From an uncultured Prevotella sp. (lineage in GTDB: Bacteria > Bacteroidota > Bacteroidia > Bacteroidales > Bacteroidaceae): 64,000 nt of DNA. Under the pieces are notes generated by a model. It made no database searches. It saw only the letters and a list, made by a program, of their open reading frames with translations, and was not told the DNA's origin. The position numbers were made by a program, and so were the translations under genes. The first letter of the stretch is position 1. Each line of letters opens with the position of its first letter. The stretch spans positions 155,898 through 219,897 of the forward strand of contig ONCJ01000001.1 of assembly GCA_900316295.1 (NCBI GenBank), written 5' to 3'. Positions 56,584-64,000 of the stretch are shown here, in pieces.

Positions 56584-57507
56584 TCACTCTGGATTATATC
56601 CAAAGGCATTGAGCTCACGCTGGTTCGACCGCCAGTCCTTATCCACCTTGACGTATGTCTCGAGGAATATTGGTTTGCCAAAGAATTTCTCCAATGCCTT
56701 ACGACTCTCCGTACCAACCTTCTTTAGTGCATATCCCTGATGGCCGATGATAATCCCTTTCTGCGACTCACGTTCCACATAGATTACCGCACGTATCTCT
56801 ATTTTCTTCTCGCTCTCCTTGAACGACTGTACGCTCACTTCTACAGAATAAGGTATCTCCTTGCTGTAGTATAGCAGTATCTTCTCACGTATTATCTCTG
56901 ACACAAAGAACCGTGCAGGCTTGTCGGTCAGCTGGTCCTTGTCAAAATACGGAGGCGAGTCTGGTAGCAGTTCCTTTATGCGCTTCAGCAGCACATCGAC
57001 GCCAAACTTGTTCTTTGCCGAGATAGGCAGGATCTCCGCATTTGGCAGCAACTTGTGCCACCGCTCCACGATCGATGCAAGCCAGTTGTTTGCTGACGAG
57101 CCCTTAACGCCACCATTGGGAGCAGACTGCGGCACCTGATCTATCTTATTGATAAGCAAGATGACCGGTATCTTCATCTTCTGGACCTTCTCCAGGAAGT
57201 CCATATTCTTCTCAGGGTCCTCTACCACGTCGGTGACATACAGCAGCACGTCGGCATCGGCAAGAGCACTCTCCGAGAATGCCAACATCATCTCCTGCAT
57301 CTTGTAGTTGGGCTTCAGTACACCAGGAGTGTCACTGAAGACTATCTGCATGTCATCGGTATTCACAATCCCCATGATACGATGACGTGTCGTCTGTGCC
57401 TTAAAGGTAGCAATCGAAATACGCTCACCAACCAACTGGTTCATGAGCGTACTTTTACCTACGTTGGGATTGCCAACGATATTCACGAATCCTGCTTTAT
57501 GCATCAA
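56584..57507 (-). CDS. era: GTPase Era
   Basis: 307 residues (an ATG one codon later is equally likely). G1 [15 protein letters not shown]3 DTPGV, G4 NKID, and a C-terminal KH domain (IREKILLYYSKEIPYSVEV, GIIIGHQGYALKKVGTESRKALE). Binds 16S rRNA during 30S maturation. Encoded between fabH and der. Confidence 0.96.
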   Translation of the reverse strand: MMHKAGFVNIVGNPNVGKSTLMNQLVGERISIATFKAQTTRHRIMGIVNTDDMQIVFSDTPGVLKPNYKMQEMMLAFSESALADADVLLYVTDVVEDPEKNMDFLEKVQKMKIPVILLINKIDQVPQSAPNGGVKGSSANNWLASIVERWHKLLPNAEILPISAKNKFGVDVLLKRIKELLPDSPPYFDKDQLTDKPARFFVSEIIREKILLYYSKEIPYSVEVSVQSFKESEKKIEIRAVIYVERESQKGIIIGHQGYALKKVGTESRKALEKFFGKPIFLETYVKVDKDWRSNQRELNAFGYNPE

Positions 57508-57522
57508 TTGTCAATTATCAAA

Positions 57523-58527
57523 TTATTTCTCACCATCGTAAGCCCATTTGTAGTAGCTTGCGCCATGTACAAAGCCTGCGCCAAATGCGGTGAAGACGAT
57601 GTTGTCACCCTTCTTCAGGCGTGACTCATGATCCCACAATGCCAATGGTATTGTTGCCGCACTGGTGTTACCATATCTGTCAATATTGATCACCACCTTG
57701 TCCAGTGGTAGCTCTGCGCGCTTTGCCACAGCCTCGATGATGCGCATATTTGCCTCATGTGGTATCACCCATTGTACGTCATCAGCCGTCATATTGTTCT
57801 GCTCAAGGATCTGTATCACGTCCTGACTCATAGCTGTCACTGCAAATCGGAACACGGTACGACCCTCTTGGTAGAGATAGTGCAGGCGGTGGTCCACCGT
57901 AAAGTGGGATGGCGGGCATACCGAGCCACCAGCCTTCAGGTGCAGATAAGGTAATCCCTTGCCGTCCGTCCTGAGGAATGAGTTCTGATAGCCGATGCCT
58001 TCTTCTGTGGTTCCTTCCACCAATACCGCTCCGGCTCCATCACCAAAGAGCACACAGGTCTGTCGGTCAGTATAGTCAATCAGCGACGACATCTTGTCGG
58101 CACCTATGACGACTATCTTGCGATAGCGACCACTCTGTATCATCGATGATGCCAGGTCGAGCGAGTAGAGGAAGCCACAACAAGCCGCTTCAAGGTCGAA
58201 GGCAAAGGCATTCTTCAAGCCCAACTTGCCAACAACGATTGAGGCTGTCGACGGGAACTTATAGTCAGGAGTGGTTGTCGTAACAATCAACGCGTCAATG
58301 GTATCTGGATCCACGCCCGTACGGTCTATCAACTGCTTGGCAGCCTTGCGAGCCATATAGCTCGTACCGAGGCCCTCCTCGGTGAGTATATGACGCTCCT
58401 TGATGCCTACACGGGTCATAATCCACTCATCGCTGGTATCAACCATGCGCGACAACTCCTCGTTGTTGAGGATATAGTCGGGCACATAACCACCAATGCC
58501 AGTGATCACTGCGTTAATTTTCTCCAT
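57523..58527 (-). CDS. fabH: Beta-ketoacyl-ACP synthase III
   Basis: 334 residues. Triad Cys in LEAACCGFLYS (C116), His in VIPHEANMRI and Asn in RYGNTSAATIP. It starts fatty-acid synthesis from acetyl- or branched acyl-CoA. It is clearly distinct from the pigment-cluster DarB in length and motif. It overlaps rpmF by 1 bp. Confidence 0.95.
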   Translation of the reverse strand: MEKINAVITGIGGYVPDYILNNEELSRMVDTSDEWIMTRVGIKERHILTEEGLGTSYMARKAAKQLIDRTGVDPDTIDALIVTTTTPDYKFPSTASIVVGKLGLKNAFAFDLEAACCGFLYSLDLASSMIQSGRYRKIVVIGADKMSSLIDYTDRQTCVLFGDGAGAVLVEGTTEEGIGYQNSFLRTDGKGLPYLHLKAGGSVCPPSHFTVDHRLHYLYQEGRTVFRFAVTAMSQDVIQILEQNNMTADDVQWVIPHEANMRIIEAVAKRAELPLDKVVINIDRYGNTSAATIPLALWDHESRLKKGDNIVFTAFGAGFVHGASYYKWAYDGEK

Positions 58528-58715
58528 TACTCTACAACCTCAGCCTTAACGATAGCTACCTTACCTCTGTAATAGCCGCATGTCGGACATACTGTGTGGT
58601 ATACATAGTATGCGCCACAGTTTGGACAAACAGCAAGTGTTGGAGCTACTGCTCCGTCATGAGTTCTTCTTTTACGAGTACGAGTCTTTGACTGTCTTCT
58701 TTTAGGATGTGCCAT
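58527..58715 (-). CDS. rpmF: 50S ribosomal protein L32
   Basis: 62 residues, basic start (MAHPKRRQSKTRTRKRR) and a zinc-ribbon pair (CPNCGAYY, then CPTCGYYRG). Standard rpmF between a DUF177 gene and fabH. Confidence 0.97.
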   Translation of the reverse strand: MAHPKRRQSKTRTRKRRTHDGAVAPTLAVCPNCGAYYVYHTVCPTCGYYRGKVAIVKAEVVE

Positions 58716-58745
58716 AATTTTTTAATTCTTTAATTCTTCAATTTT

Positions 58746-59309
58746 TCAATTCTTCAATTTTAATAGTGCGCTCCACCTCGGATCGATGTTATTGTCGCCA
58801 TCGTCGTTGTCCTCATCACTGCTTCGGGCAGCTGACCACTCCTCATCGTCACTATTACCATAAGGCAACAGCTCGCTGAGTTTCTCCGTCATCACAACAT
58901 TGCATTTTCCAGGTGCATGAACGTGCTTAATGGGGATGGCAAGCGCTATTTGTTCATAGAGGAGCCATGACAGGTCGAGGATGCCGTTATCCTCGCTCAC
59001 TATCAGCAGCTCATCATCTTCCGAATCTTCTTCTCCAAAACGTATCGTGAAGCGGCAGTCTGTCGCCACAGGCTGTTCCATGTCGTCCAGGCACAGGTCG
59101 CATGGCACTATCACGAATCCCTCGAGGTGACCTTTCAGGGTGAAGATGCCTGCCGAACGCAATATTTCCAGCGCCGCCTGCACTCTTCCACGCCTCACCT
59201 CCTGAGCGTCTATTGCCTCAAAGTAGGCATCATCAAGGTCGAGTTCCAGCGTAGTAAGCCCGTCACTCAACCCCTTTAAGTCTATCTTAAAAGGTTCCAA
59301 ACAACTCAT
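58746..59309 (-). CDS. DUF177/YceD-family protein
   Basis: 187 residues. The YceD motif region is visible as VIVPCDLCLDDMEQPV with a later CNVVMTEKL, and the C-terminal tail is very acidic (SDEDNDDGDNNID). The family is linked to 23S rRNA processing and lies next to rpmF across bacteria. First gene of the rpmF-fabH-era-der run. Confidence 0.9.
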   Translation of the reverse strand: MSCLEPFKIDLKGLSDGLTTLELDLDDAYFEAIDAQEVRRGRVQAALEILRSAGIFTLKGHLEGFVIVPCDLCLDDMEQPVATDCRFTIRFGEEDSEDDELLIVSEDNGILDLSWLLYEQIALAIPIKHVHAPGKCNVVMTEKLSELLPYGNSDDEEWSAARSSDEDNDDGDNNIDPRWSALLKLKN

Positions 59310-59317
59310 ACGGGCTG

Positions 59318-59325
59318 CAAAGGTA
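59318..59325 (-). promoter_or_regulatory. -7 box (TACCTTTG) of the DUF177-rpmF-fabH operon
   Basis: Minus-strand TACCTTTG 8 bp upstream of the ATG, implying a very short leader; the AT-rich repeat at 59332-59371 covers the -33 region. Confidence 0.55.
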
Positions 59326-59331
59326 CGAAAA

Positions 59332-59371
59332 TAATGCGTAATGCATAATGCGTAATGCGTAATTACCCATT
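59332..59371. repeat. Short AATGCGTAATGCATAATGCG-type repeats
   Basis: Several copies of (T)AATGCGTAATGC units, the same words as in the array at 62944-63057. Confidence 0.7.
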
Positions 59372-59429
59372 AAAGAACCACTATTTTAAGTTTTTTTAAT
59401 ACACGACACATCTATAAAAGAAGAGAGTT

Positions 59430-60617
59430 TTATTTTTTCAGTTCGATGCGGAAGGTGGTTCCCTTACCCACCTCGCTGCGCTTCACATAGATGCGTCCAT
59501 GGTGGTATTCCTCAACGATGCGCTTGGCAAGGGAGAGTCCGAGTCCCCAACCGCGCTTCTTGGTGGTAAAACCTGGACGGAAAACGTTGGAGAGGTCTTT
59601 CTTGCGGATACCCTTACCGGTGTCGCTCACCTCGACGATGGCAAGCTGGGAGGTGTCTTCGACATGGAGGGTGATGGTGCCAGGTTCGCCTTGCATCGCG
59701 TCGACGGCATTCTTTGACAGGTTCTCGATGACCCACTCGAAGAGGGAGCCATTGAGGCGGACGATGACGTCATGGGTGGGCATGTCCTTGATCATACGCA
59801 CGCTCTTCGACGTACGACGGTCCATATAGTCTATCACGTGTGTCAACACGTCGTTCAGACTGGTGGGCACGGGCTCTGGCAGGGAGCCTATCTTAGAGAA
59901 ACGGTCGGCAATGAGCTGCAGTCGCTTGACGTCTTTGTCCATCTCGGGTATAAGGGTGTCATCAGGATAAGACTCGCGTAGCATCTCGGTCCATGCCATA
60001 AGGCTGGAGATGGGTGTGCCGAGCTGATGGGCTGTCTCCTTGGACAGTCCCACCCATACCTTGTTCTGCTCAGCGCGCTTGGAGGTGAGCAGGGCAAAGA
60101 TGGCGACGACGACGAAGATCATGACTACGCCTAACTGGACAACGGGGTACACCTCCAGCCGACGTAAGAGCAACGACTCGTCATAGCACACGTTGACATA
60201 GTCGGTGGCGGCGGCTATGGCGGGCTCACCCTGCTGCATGTCGAGGCTGATACGTATCACCTGACCATTAGCCATGAGCCGCTGACCCAGCTGTGTGGCA
60301 TAACGAAGACTATCCTCGCCGGTACCTCTCGGACATTGTATGTTACGATAGAACTGTGCCTTGTCGTCGGTACCCATCACGACGACGGGGATGGTGGTGT
60401 TGTTGTTGATGACTTTCAGGACGAGTTCCAGATCGGTATTCTCATCAGCAAGGTTGAGTGATCGCATGGCGGCAGCCCACACCTCCACCTTCTTACGTTC
60501 TTCCTGAACGAGATCGTGGGTGAGCATGCGCGACACGAAGAGCGACGCCACAGCTATAAGGATAGCAGCGACGACGAGCATTATCTTTACCTGGCGAATA
60601 CGATCAGTCCATTGCAT
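59430..60617 (-). CDS. Membrane sensor histidine kinase
   Basis: 395 residues. Two membrane helices (about 11-32 and 150-175) around a periplasmic sensor loop, a DHp helix with phospho-acceptor in KETAHQLGTPISSLMAW, and an ATPase domain (NLSKNAVDAM, VSDTGKGIRKKDLSNVF, GLGLSLAKRIVEEYH). No response regulator is adjacent. The HQLGTP form of the H-box is common in Bacteroidetes kinases. Confidence 0.92.
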   Translation of the reverse strand: MQWTDRIRQVKIMLVVAAILIAVASLFVSRMLTHDLVQEERKKVEVWAAAMRSLNLADENTDLELVLKVINNNTTIPVVVMGTDDKAQFYRNIQCPRGTGEDSLRYATQLGQRLMANGQVIRISLDMQQGEPAIAAATDYVNVCYDESLLLRRLEVYPVVQLGVVMIFVVVAIFALLTSKRAEQNKVWVGLSKETAHQLGTPISSLMAWTEMLRESYPDDTLIPEMDKDVKRLQLIADRFSKIGSLPEPVPTSLNDVLTHVIDYMDRRTSKSVRMIKDMPTHDVIVRLNGSLFEWVIENLSKNAVDAMQGEPGTITLHVEDTSQLAIVEVSDTGKGIRKKDLSNVFRPGFTTKKRGWGLGLSLAKRIVEEYHHGRIYVKRSEVGKGTTFRIELKK

Positions 60618-60653
60618 AGCACTTAGAGGTGAGGGGTGAGAATTTCAATGTAG

Positions 60654-61886
60654 TTAGCCGAAGAAGAAGTAGCTGATGAAGACGGCGGCGATGAAGCCTG
60701 CAAAGTCTGCCATCAGTCCACATGCTACTGAGTAGCGATACTTCTTTATGCCCACACTACCGAAATAGATGGCAAGGATATAGAACGTAGTGTCGGTACT
60801 GCCCTGCAGGATGCTCGCCAGATGGCCCACGAAGGAGTCGGGACCGAACGAGGTGAAGCACTCGAGCATCATACCACGAGCACCACTACCATTGAGTGGC
60901 TTCATGAGCATCACGGGTATGGCATCGACGAAATCGCTATTCATACCACACCACTCTACACCCATACGGATATAGTCCTTCAACAGGCCCAGTGCGCCCG
61001 AAGCCTTGAACACGCCCACTGCGGCAAGGATAGCAACACAATAGGGTATGATACTGACGGCGACATTGAATCCGCCCTTGGCTCCCTCGATGAAGGAGTT
61101 GTATACATTGATCTTCCTGCGCCAACCAGAATATATGAACACCAGTATGGCTCCGAGAATCAGGCAACTGGTGAGCAGTCGGCAGAAGTGCTGCATCTCC
61201 TCTGAGCTCATACGCCAGATGGTGGCGAAGAGTCCAATCACCAGGGCGGCGATGACGGCAAACATCACGAGGAAGGCACGCTGGAAGAGGTTGATGCGCT
61301 GATAGATGCTGACGGTGACAAGTCCGACGATCGTAGAACAGAGCGTGGTCAACAGTATCGGCAGGAACACGTCGGTGGGGTCGGCAGCGCCAAACTTTGC
61401 CCTGTATGCCATGATGGAGACAGGGATAATCATGAGACTGGAGGTGTTGAGTACCAGGAACATGATCATGGAGTTGCTGGCGGTATCCTTCTGCTTGTTG
61501 ATGCTCTGCAGCTCCTGCATAGCCTTCAGTCCTACTGGTGTGGCAGCATTGTCGAGTCCGAGCATGTTGGCAGAAATATTCATGAATATCGAGCCAAGGG
61601 CTGGATGGTTTTTCGGTATCTCGGGGAAGAGCTTGGTGAGCACTGGACTGAGGAAGCGTGCCAGCTTCTCTATCAGTCCACTGTCCTCGCCTATCTTCAT
61701 TATTCCCATCCAGAAGGTGAGCATACCTGTCAGTCCGAGCGTCATCTCGAATGCCATATTAGACATCTCGAAGGTGGAGTCCATCATAGCAGGCAGGGCG
61801 TCCATGTCGCCAAGGAACACCAACTTGATGACGCCTACAAGAACACCGATAGCAAACAATGCTATCCAAATATAATTAAGAGCCAT
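60654..61886 (-). CDS. SpmA-SpmB-like nucleoside-recognition membrane protein
   Basis: 410 residues, eight or more membrane helices. Two Gate-type halves are visible (MTLGLTGMLTFWMGIMKIGE and MLGLDNAATPVGLKAMQELQ in the first, AKGGFNVAVSIIPYCVAILAAVG in the second), which matches a fusion of spore maturation proteins A and B. Its role in a non-sporulating Bacteroidetes is unknown. It is 36 bp upstream of the kinase gene. Confidence 0.88.
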   Translation of the reverse strand: MALNYIWIALFAIGVLVGVIKLVFLGDMDALPAMMDSTFEMSNMAFEMTLGLTGMLTFWMGIMKIGEDSGLIEKLARFLSPVLTKLFPEIPKNHPALGSIFMNISANMLGLDNAATPVGLKAMQELQSINKQKDTASNSMIMFLVLNTSSLMIIPVSIMAYRAKFGAADPTDVFLPILLTTLCSTIVGLVTVSIYQRINLFQRAFLVMFAVIAALVIGLFATIWRMSSEEMQHFCRLLTSCLILGAILVFIYSGWRRKINVYNSFIEGAKGGFNVAVSIIPYCVAILAAVGVFKASGALGLLKDYIRMGVEWCGMNSDFVDAIPVMLMKPLNGSGARGMMLECFTSFGPDSFVGHLASILQGSTDTTFYILAIYFGSVGIKKYRYSVACGLMADFAGFIAAVFISYFFFG

Positions 61887-61942
61887 AAAAAAAAACTATC
61901 GTTTTATTACTATCTTCTTACCTTTTTTATTAGCAGAGAGGC

Positions 61943-62911
61943 TTAGCGGCTTGAGTTCAGCTGATCGAGAGTCATGTTCTTGCTCTTTGATGCTGGCACA
62001 GCGGCAACATCATTGGCATTCTCCCTAACTTTTTCTGCCTCTGCACGTTGCTTCACTCCCTTGACACGTCCCTTCTCAGGTTGTGCCTGCTGGATCTGCT
62101 CATTAGTTAGCGTCTTCTTGGGATCAAAATGGCGCTTTCTCACGATGTTGTCATCCTCCCATGCCTTGATAGCTTTGATCTCGAAAGGAAGGTCATCGAC
62201 TTCTTCTGCCTTTATAATGACCTTCATTCCCACGAAGGCAAAGTTATTACGCAGACTCCTGATATCATCGTCCTTCAGGCGGATACATCCCTCACTGGCA
62301 CGTCCTGGCACACTCTCACTATTGTTCGTACTACCATGGATACCGATACCCTTATGGCCTGGAGTCACCAGTCGCAAGAAGAAGTCGCCATAGCTCTTGA
62401 TGTTGCCACGACCATCACCGAAATCATGCTTCCAACCGGAGGCATCCGCAATCTGTGATATGCTGAAAGGATTCTTCATGGTGCAGTGTGGTGTACGCAT
62501 ATCACCAGGCTTCTGCTTATTGCCCTTCTTCAGCGCAAAACAACAGTCATAGCGCGCCAAGAGCACGGTGTCCTTGCCTTGTGCCTCATACACGTAGAGG
62601 TAATAGTCTTTCTTTGACATCACGATGAAACAATTCTGCTTGTTCTTCATCCTGTCGGCAAAGCATATGGTCTCATCACCATCGGTACGGATGGTCCTAT
62701 TACCATAGTCCAACACTACATGCTCACGCACGTCATCGGTATAAGGCAGTGTCTGAGCAACTGCCTTATCCGAACTCTTCTCCACCTCTACTCCATCAAC
62801 ATCTACAAAGTGCTCCACACTCTCCTTGTTAGAGGCGGAACTGCCACAGGCTATCACAGCCAGAGCTATAGATAAATAAAATGTCTTCTTCAAAATATAA
62901 GATATATTCAT
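61943..62911 (-). CDS. Lipoprotein with L,D-transpeptidase (YkuD) domain
   Basis: About 322 residues from the ATG at 62911. Lipobox ALAVIACGSS, then a YkuD catalytic region with GIGIHGSTNN and SEGCIRLKDDDI (catalytic Cys in EGCIRL). It would cross-link or modify peptidoglycan in the periplasm. The last 60 residues are Lys/Glu/Ala-rich. Confidence 0.93.
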   Translation of the reverse strand: MNISYILKKTFYLSIALAVIACGSSASNKESVEHFVDVDGVEVEKSSDKAVAQTLPYTDDVREHVVLDYGNRTIRTDGDETICFADRMKNKQNCFIVMSKKDYYLYVYEAQGKDTVLLARYDCCFALKKGNKQKPGDMRTPHCTMKNPFSISQIADASGWKHDFGDGRGNIKSYGDFFLRLVTPGHKGIGIHGSTNNSESVPGRASEGCIRLKDDDIRSLRNNFAFVGMKVIIKAEEVDDLPFEIKAIKAWEDDNIVRKRHFDPKKTLTNEQIQQAQPEKGRVKGVKQRAEAEKVRENANDVAAVPASKSKNMTLDQLNSSR

Positions 62912-62943
62912 TATGTTTATGTACAACTTGACAATGTACAATG

Positions 62944-63057
62944 AAAATTAATTACGCATTAAGCATTACGCATTCTTGCGCCGCTCCGCTCTGCAAGCGA
63001 GCAAAGCTCGAGTCCGCATTAAAAAATTACGCATTACGCATTAAGCATTAAGCATTA
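62944..63057. repeat. GCATTA-type simple repeats with a short GC-rich insert
   Basis: Flanks made of ATTACGCATTAAGCATT words surround a GC-rich piece (about 62975-63015, CAAGCGAGCAAAGCTCGAG). The flanks match the repeat at 59332-59371. Confidence 0.75.
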
Positions 63058-63058
63058 A

Positions 63059-63745
63059 TCAATACTCCAAGTAGCTGAACTCCTTGGATACATAGAATGT
63101 ATGGTTCAGATATTTCACCTGATACCAGTCGCCATCTTCACCAGTATACTCCAGACGAGCACCCTTCTTCGGAGCACGGGTCTTACCGTTCTCCCATGTC
63201 AGATAGCCAGCATTCAGGCTCGGAGCGAAGCGAAGACGTACACCTTCACCATTAATCACGACCTTTGCTTTGCTGCCACCAGCACTTACTGCACGATGCT
63301 CAGCAGCATGCTCAGCCTCCTTCTTAACTATTACCTTTGCAGGTTTTGCATTCTCCTCTGCAAGTTTTTCGTTTTGTTCCGTAAGTTCCTTATTCTCATC
63401 AGCTAACTTCTTTTGTTCCTGTTTCATCTGCTCCATCTGCTGAGCCTGCAGTGCATCCTTCTCGTTGCTCTCGCTAATGAAATACCATGCTGCACCACCA
63501 ATAAGCAAAGCAACCAACAATGCTATAATACCGTAAAGCAATCCCTTGTTTCCGCCACCATTATTCTCAGCTGGCTGACGATAATATGGCGACTGCTGAT
63601 ACTGTGGGATTGGCTGTGCCTGCTGTGGCTGTTGGGGTTGAGGCTGAGCCTGTATTGTTGGGTTATTTACCGGCTTGCCACACTGTGGGCAAACATTTGC
63701 ATTCTCTGGTAGTGGACTACCACATTGTGAACAAAATTGTGCCAT
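63059..63745 (-). CDS. Zinc-ribbon protein with a membrane anchor, coiled coil and SH3-like domain
   Basis: 228 residues. N-terminal zinc ribbon (CSQCGSPL, then CPQCGKPV), a Gln/Pro-rich spacer, one membrane helix (about 70-92), a coiled coil rich in Glu/Lys (about 95-140) and a C-terminal SH3-like beta domain (NGEGVRLRFAPSLNAGYLTW, DGDWYQVKYLNHTFYV). Likely an envelope-anchored protein with a cytoplasmic zinc ribbon and periplasmic SH3 domain. Function unknown. Confidence 0.85.
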   Translation of the reverse strand: MAQFCSQCGSPLPENANVCPQCGKPVNNPTIQAQPQPQQPQQAQPIPQYQQSPYYRQPAENNGGGNKGLLYGIIALLVALLIGGAAWYFISESNEKDALQAQQMEQMKQEQKKLADENKELTEQNEKLAEENAKPAKVIVKKEAEHAAEHRAVSAGGSKAKVVINGEGVRLRFAPSLNAGYLTWENGKTRAPKKGARLEYTGEDGDWYQVKYLNHTFYVSKEFSYLEY

Positions 63746-63776
63746 ATCTTTTGCTTTTAGATGTGTTTTCTGCGTA

Positions 63777-63807
63777 CAAAGATAATAAAAACAATAAACC
63801 GAACAAA
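63777..63807 (-). promoter_or_regulatory. Promoter of the zinc-ribbon gene
   Basis: Minus strand TTTG (63804-63807), 19 nt, TATCTTTG (63777-63784), a complete consensus match 31 bp before the ATG. Confidence 0.75.
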
Positions 63808-63837
63808 AGAAATATCGTTTTTTTGAAGATATTGACC

Positions 63838-63894
63838 ATAGTAGCTATAGTATCTATAGTTTCTATAGTACCTATAGTATTCATAGTATTATAG
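63838..63894. repeat. Tandem 9-bp repeat ATAGTANCT, about six units
   Basis: Units at 63838, 63847, 63856, 63865, 63874 and 63883 (last one 8 bp), then ATAG. A small minisatellite between the rRNA terminator and the zinc-ribbon promoter. Confidence 0.8.
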
Positions 63895-63911
63895 TTACCA
63901 CCAAAAAGCAA

Positions 63912-63945
63912 GAGGCTCCACCATCAATAATGACAGTGAAGCCTC
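63912..63945 (-). terminator. Terminator of the rRNA operon
   Basis: GAGGCT..CAC (63912-63921) pairs with GTG..AGCCTC (63936-63945); on the minus strand a T-run follows at 63903-63911. It lies 15 bp beyond the 3' end of 5S rRNA. Confidence 0.75.
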
Positions 63946-63960
63946 GTGTGTAAGAAAATG

Positions 63961-64000
63961 GGCAACCTCCTACTCTCCCGCATCGCATTGCAGTACCATC
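63961..64000 (-). rRNA. 5S ribosomal RNA, 3' end only
   Basis: The reverse complement of the last 40 bases contains GATGGTACTGC and GGGAGAGTAGG, the conserved 3' half of 5S rRNA. The gene continues beyond the right edge and marks the end of an rRNA operon on the minus strand. Confidence 0.88.

Overview
The window looks like a chromosomal segment of a Bacteroidales bacterium, most likely Prevotella or a close relative. The evidence is the repeated use of Bacteroidetes-type promoters (TTTG, about 19-20 nt, then TANNTTTG), the absence of clear Shine-Dalgarno sites, an UpxY-type NusG paralogue, DUF4595-like and Spy/DUF4890-like secreted proteins, and gene orders such as tig-clpP-clpX-recQ and fabH-era-der. 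This assignment rests on protein style and gene order only.

Region 1 (1-17.3 kb, all minus strand) is the accessory highlight: one tightly packed, overlapping operon that reads as a flexirubin-type dialkylresorcinol plus aryl-polyene pathway. It holds an UpxY antiterminator as first gene, a ketoreductase (KR), a ketosynthase (KS), an ACP, two complementary hotdog proteins (3-hydroxyacyl-ACP dehydratase fold), DarB and DarA, a phytoene-desaturase-like oxidoreductase, a BtrH-type acyltransferase, an alpha/beta hydrolase, several LPLAT-type acyltransferase domains (one fused to an MMPL exporter, one to a GT2 glycosyltransferase), and LolA-like and LolB-like periplasmic proteins. The cluster runs off the left edge. 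No aromatic ammonia-lyase, acyl-AMP ligase, chain-length factor or methyltransferase is inside the window.

Region 2 (17.3-20.7 kb) is an AT-rich, poorly conserved island. It has 640 bp of hairpin-rich intergenic DNA, a three-gene operon ending in a lipoprotein, and a roughly 360-nt structured transcript candidate with a consensus promoter and a terminator-like 3' end. A tandem 75-bp promoter duplication then precedes tRNA-Leu(TAG).

Region 3 (21-26.1 kb) has a beta-helix lipoprotein, a LytS/LytTR two-component pair whose sensor has a His-rich extracytoplasmic loop, an FMN-binding protein and a Cys-Cys/His-rich secreted protein. Together these suggest a metal- or redox-responsive envelope module.

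Region 4 (26.1-64 kb) is mostly core genome: asd, a Kef-type antiporter, a LolD-like ATPase, a CvfB-like S1 protein, asnS, an RluB-type pseudouridine synthase with a long RGG-like tail, purB, tRNA-Val(TAC), an OmpA-family porin, the mutL/OstA/two PPIases/guaB operon, patatin-recQ-clpX-clpP-tig, divergent lptB and mlaEF, der-era-fabH-rpmF-DUF177, a sensor kinase, a SpmAB-like protein, an L,D-transpeptidase and a zinc-ribbon/SH3 protein. The right edge cuts into a 5S rRNA gene, the tail of an rRNA operon on the minus strand.
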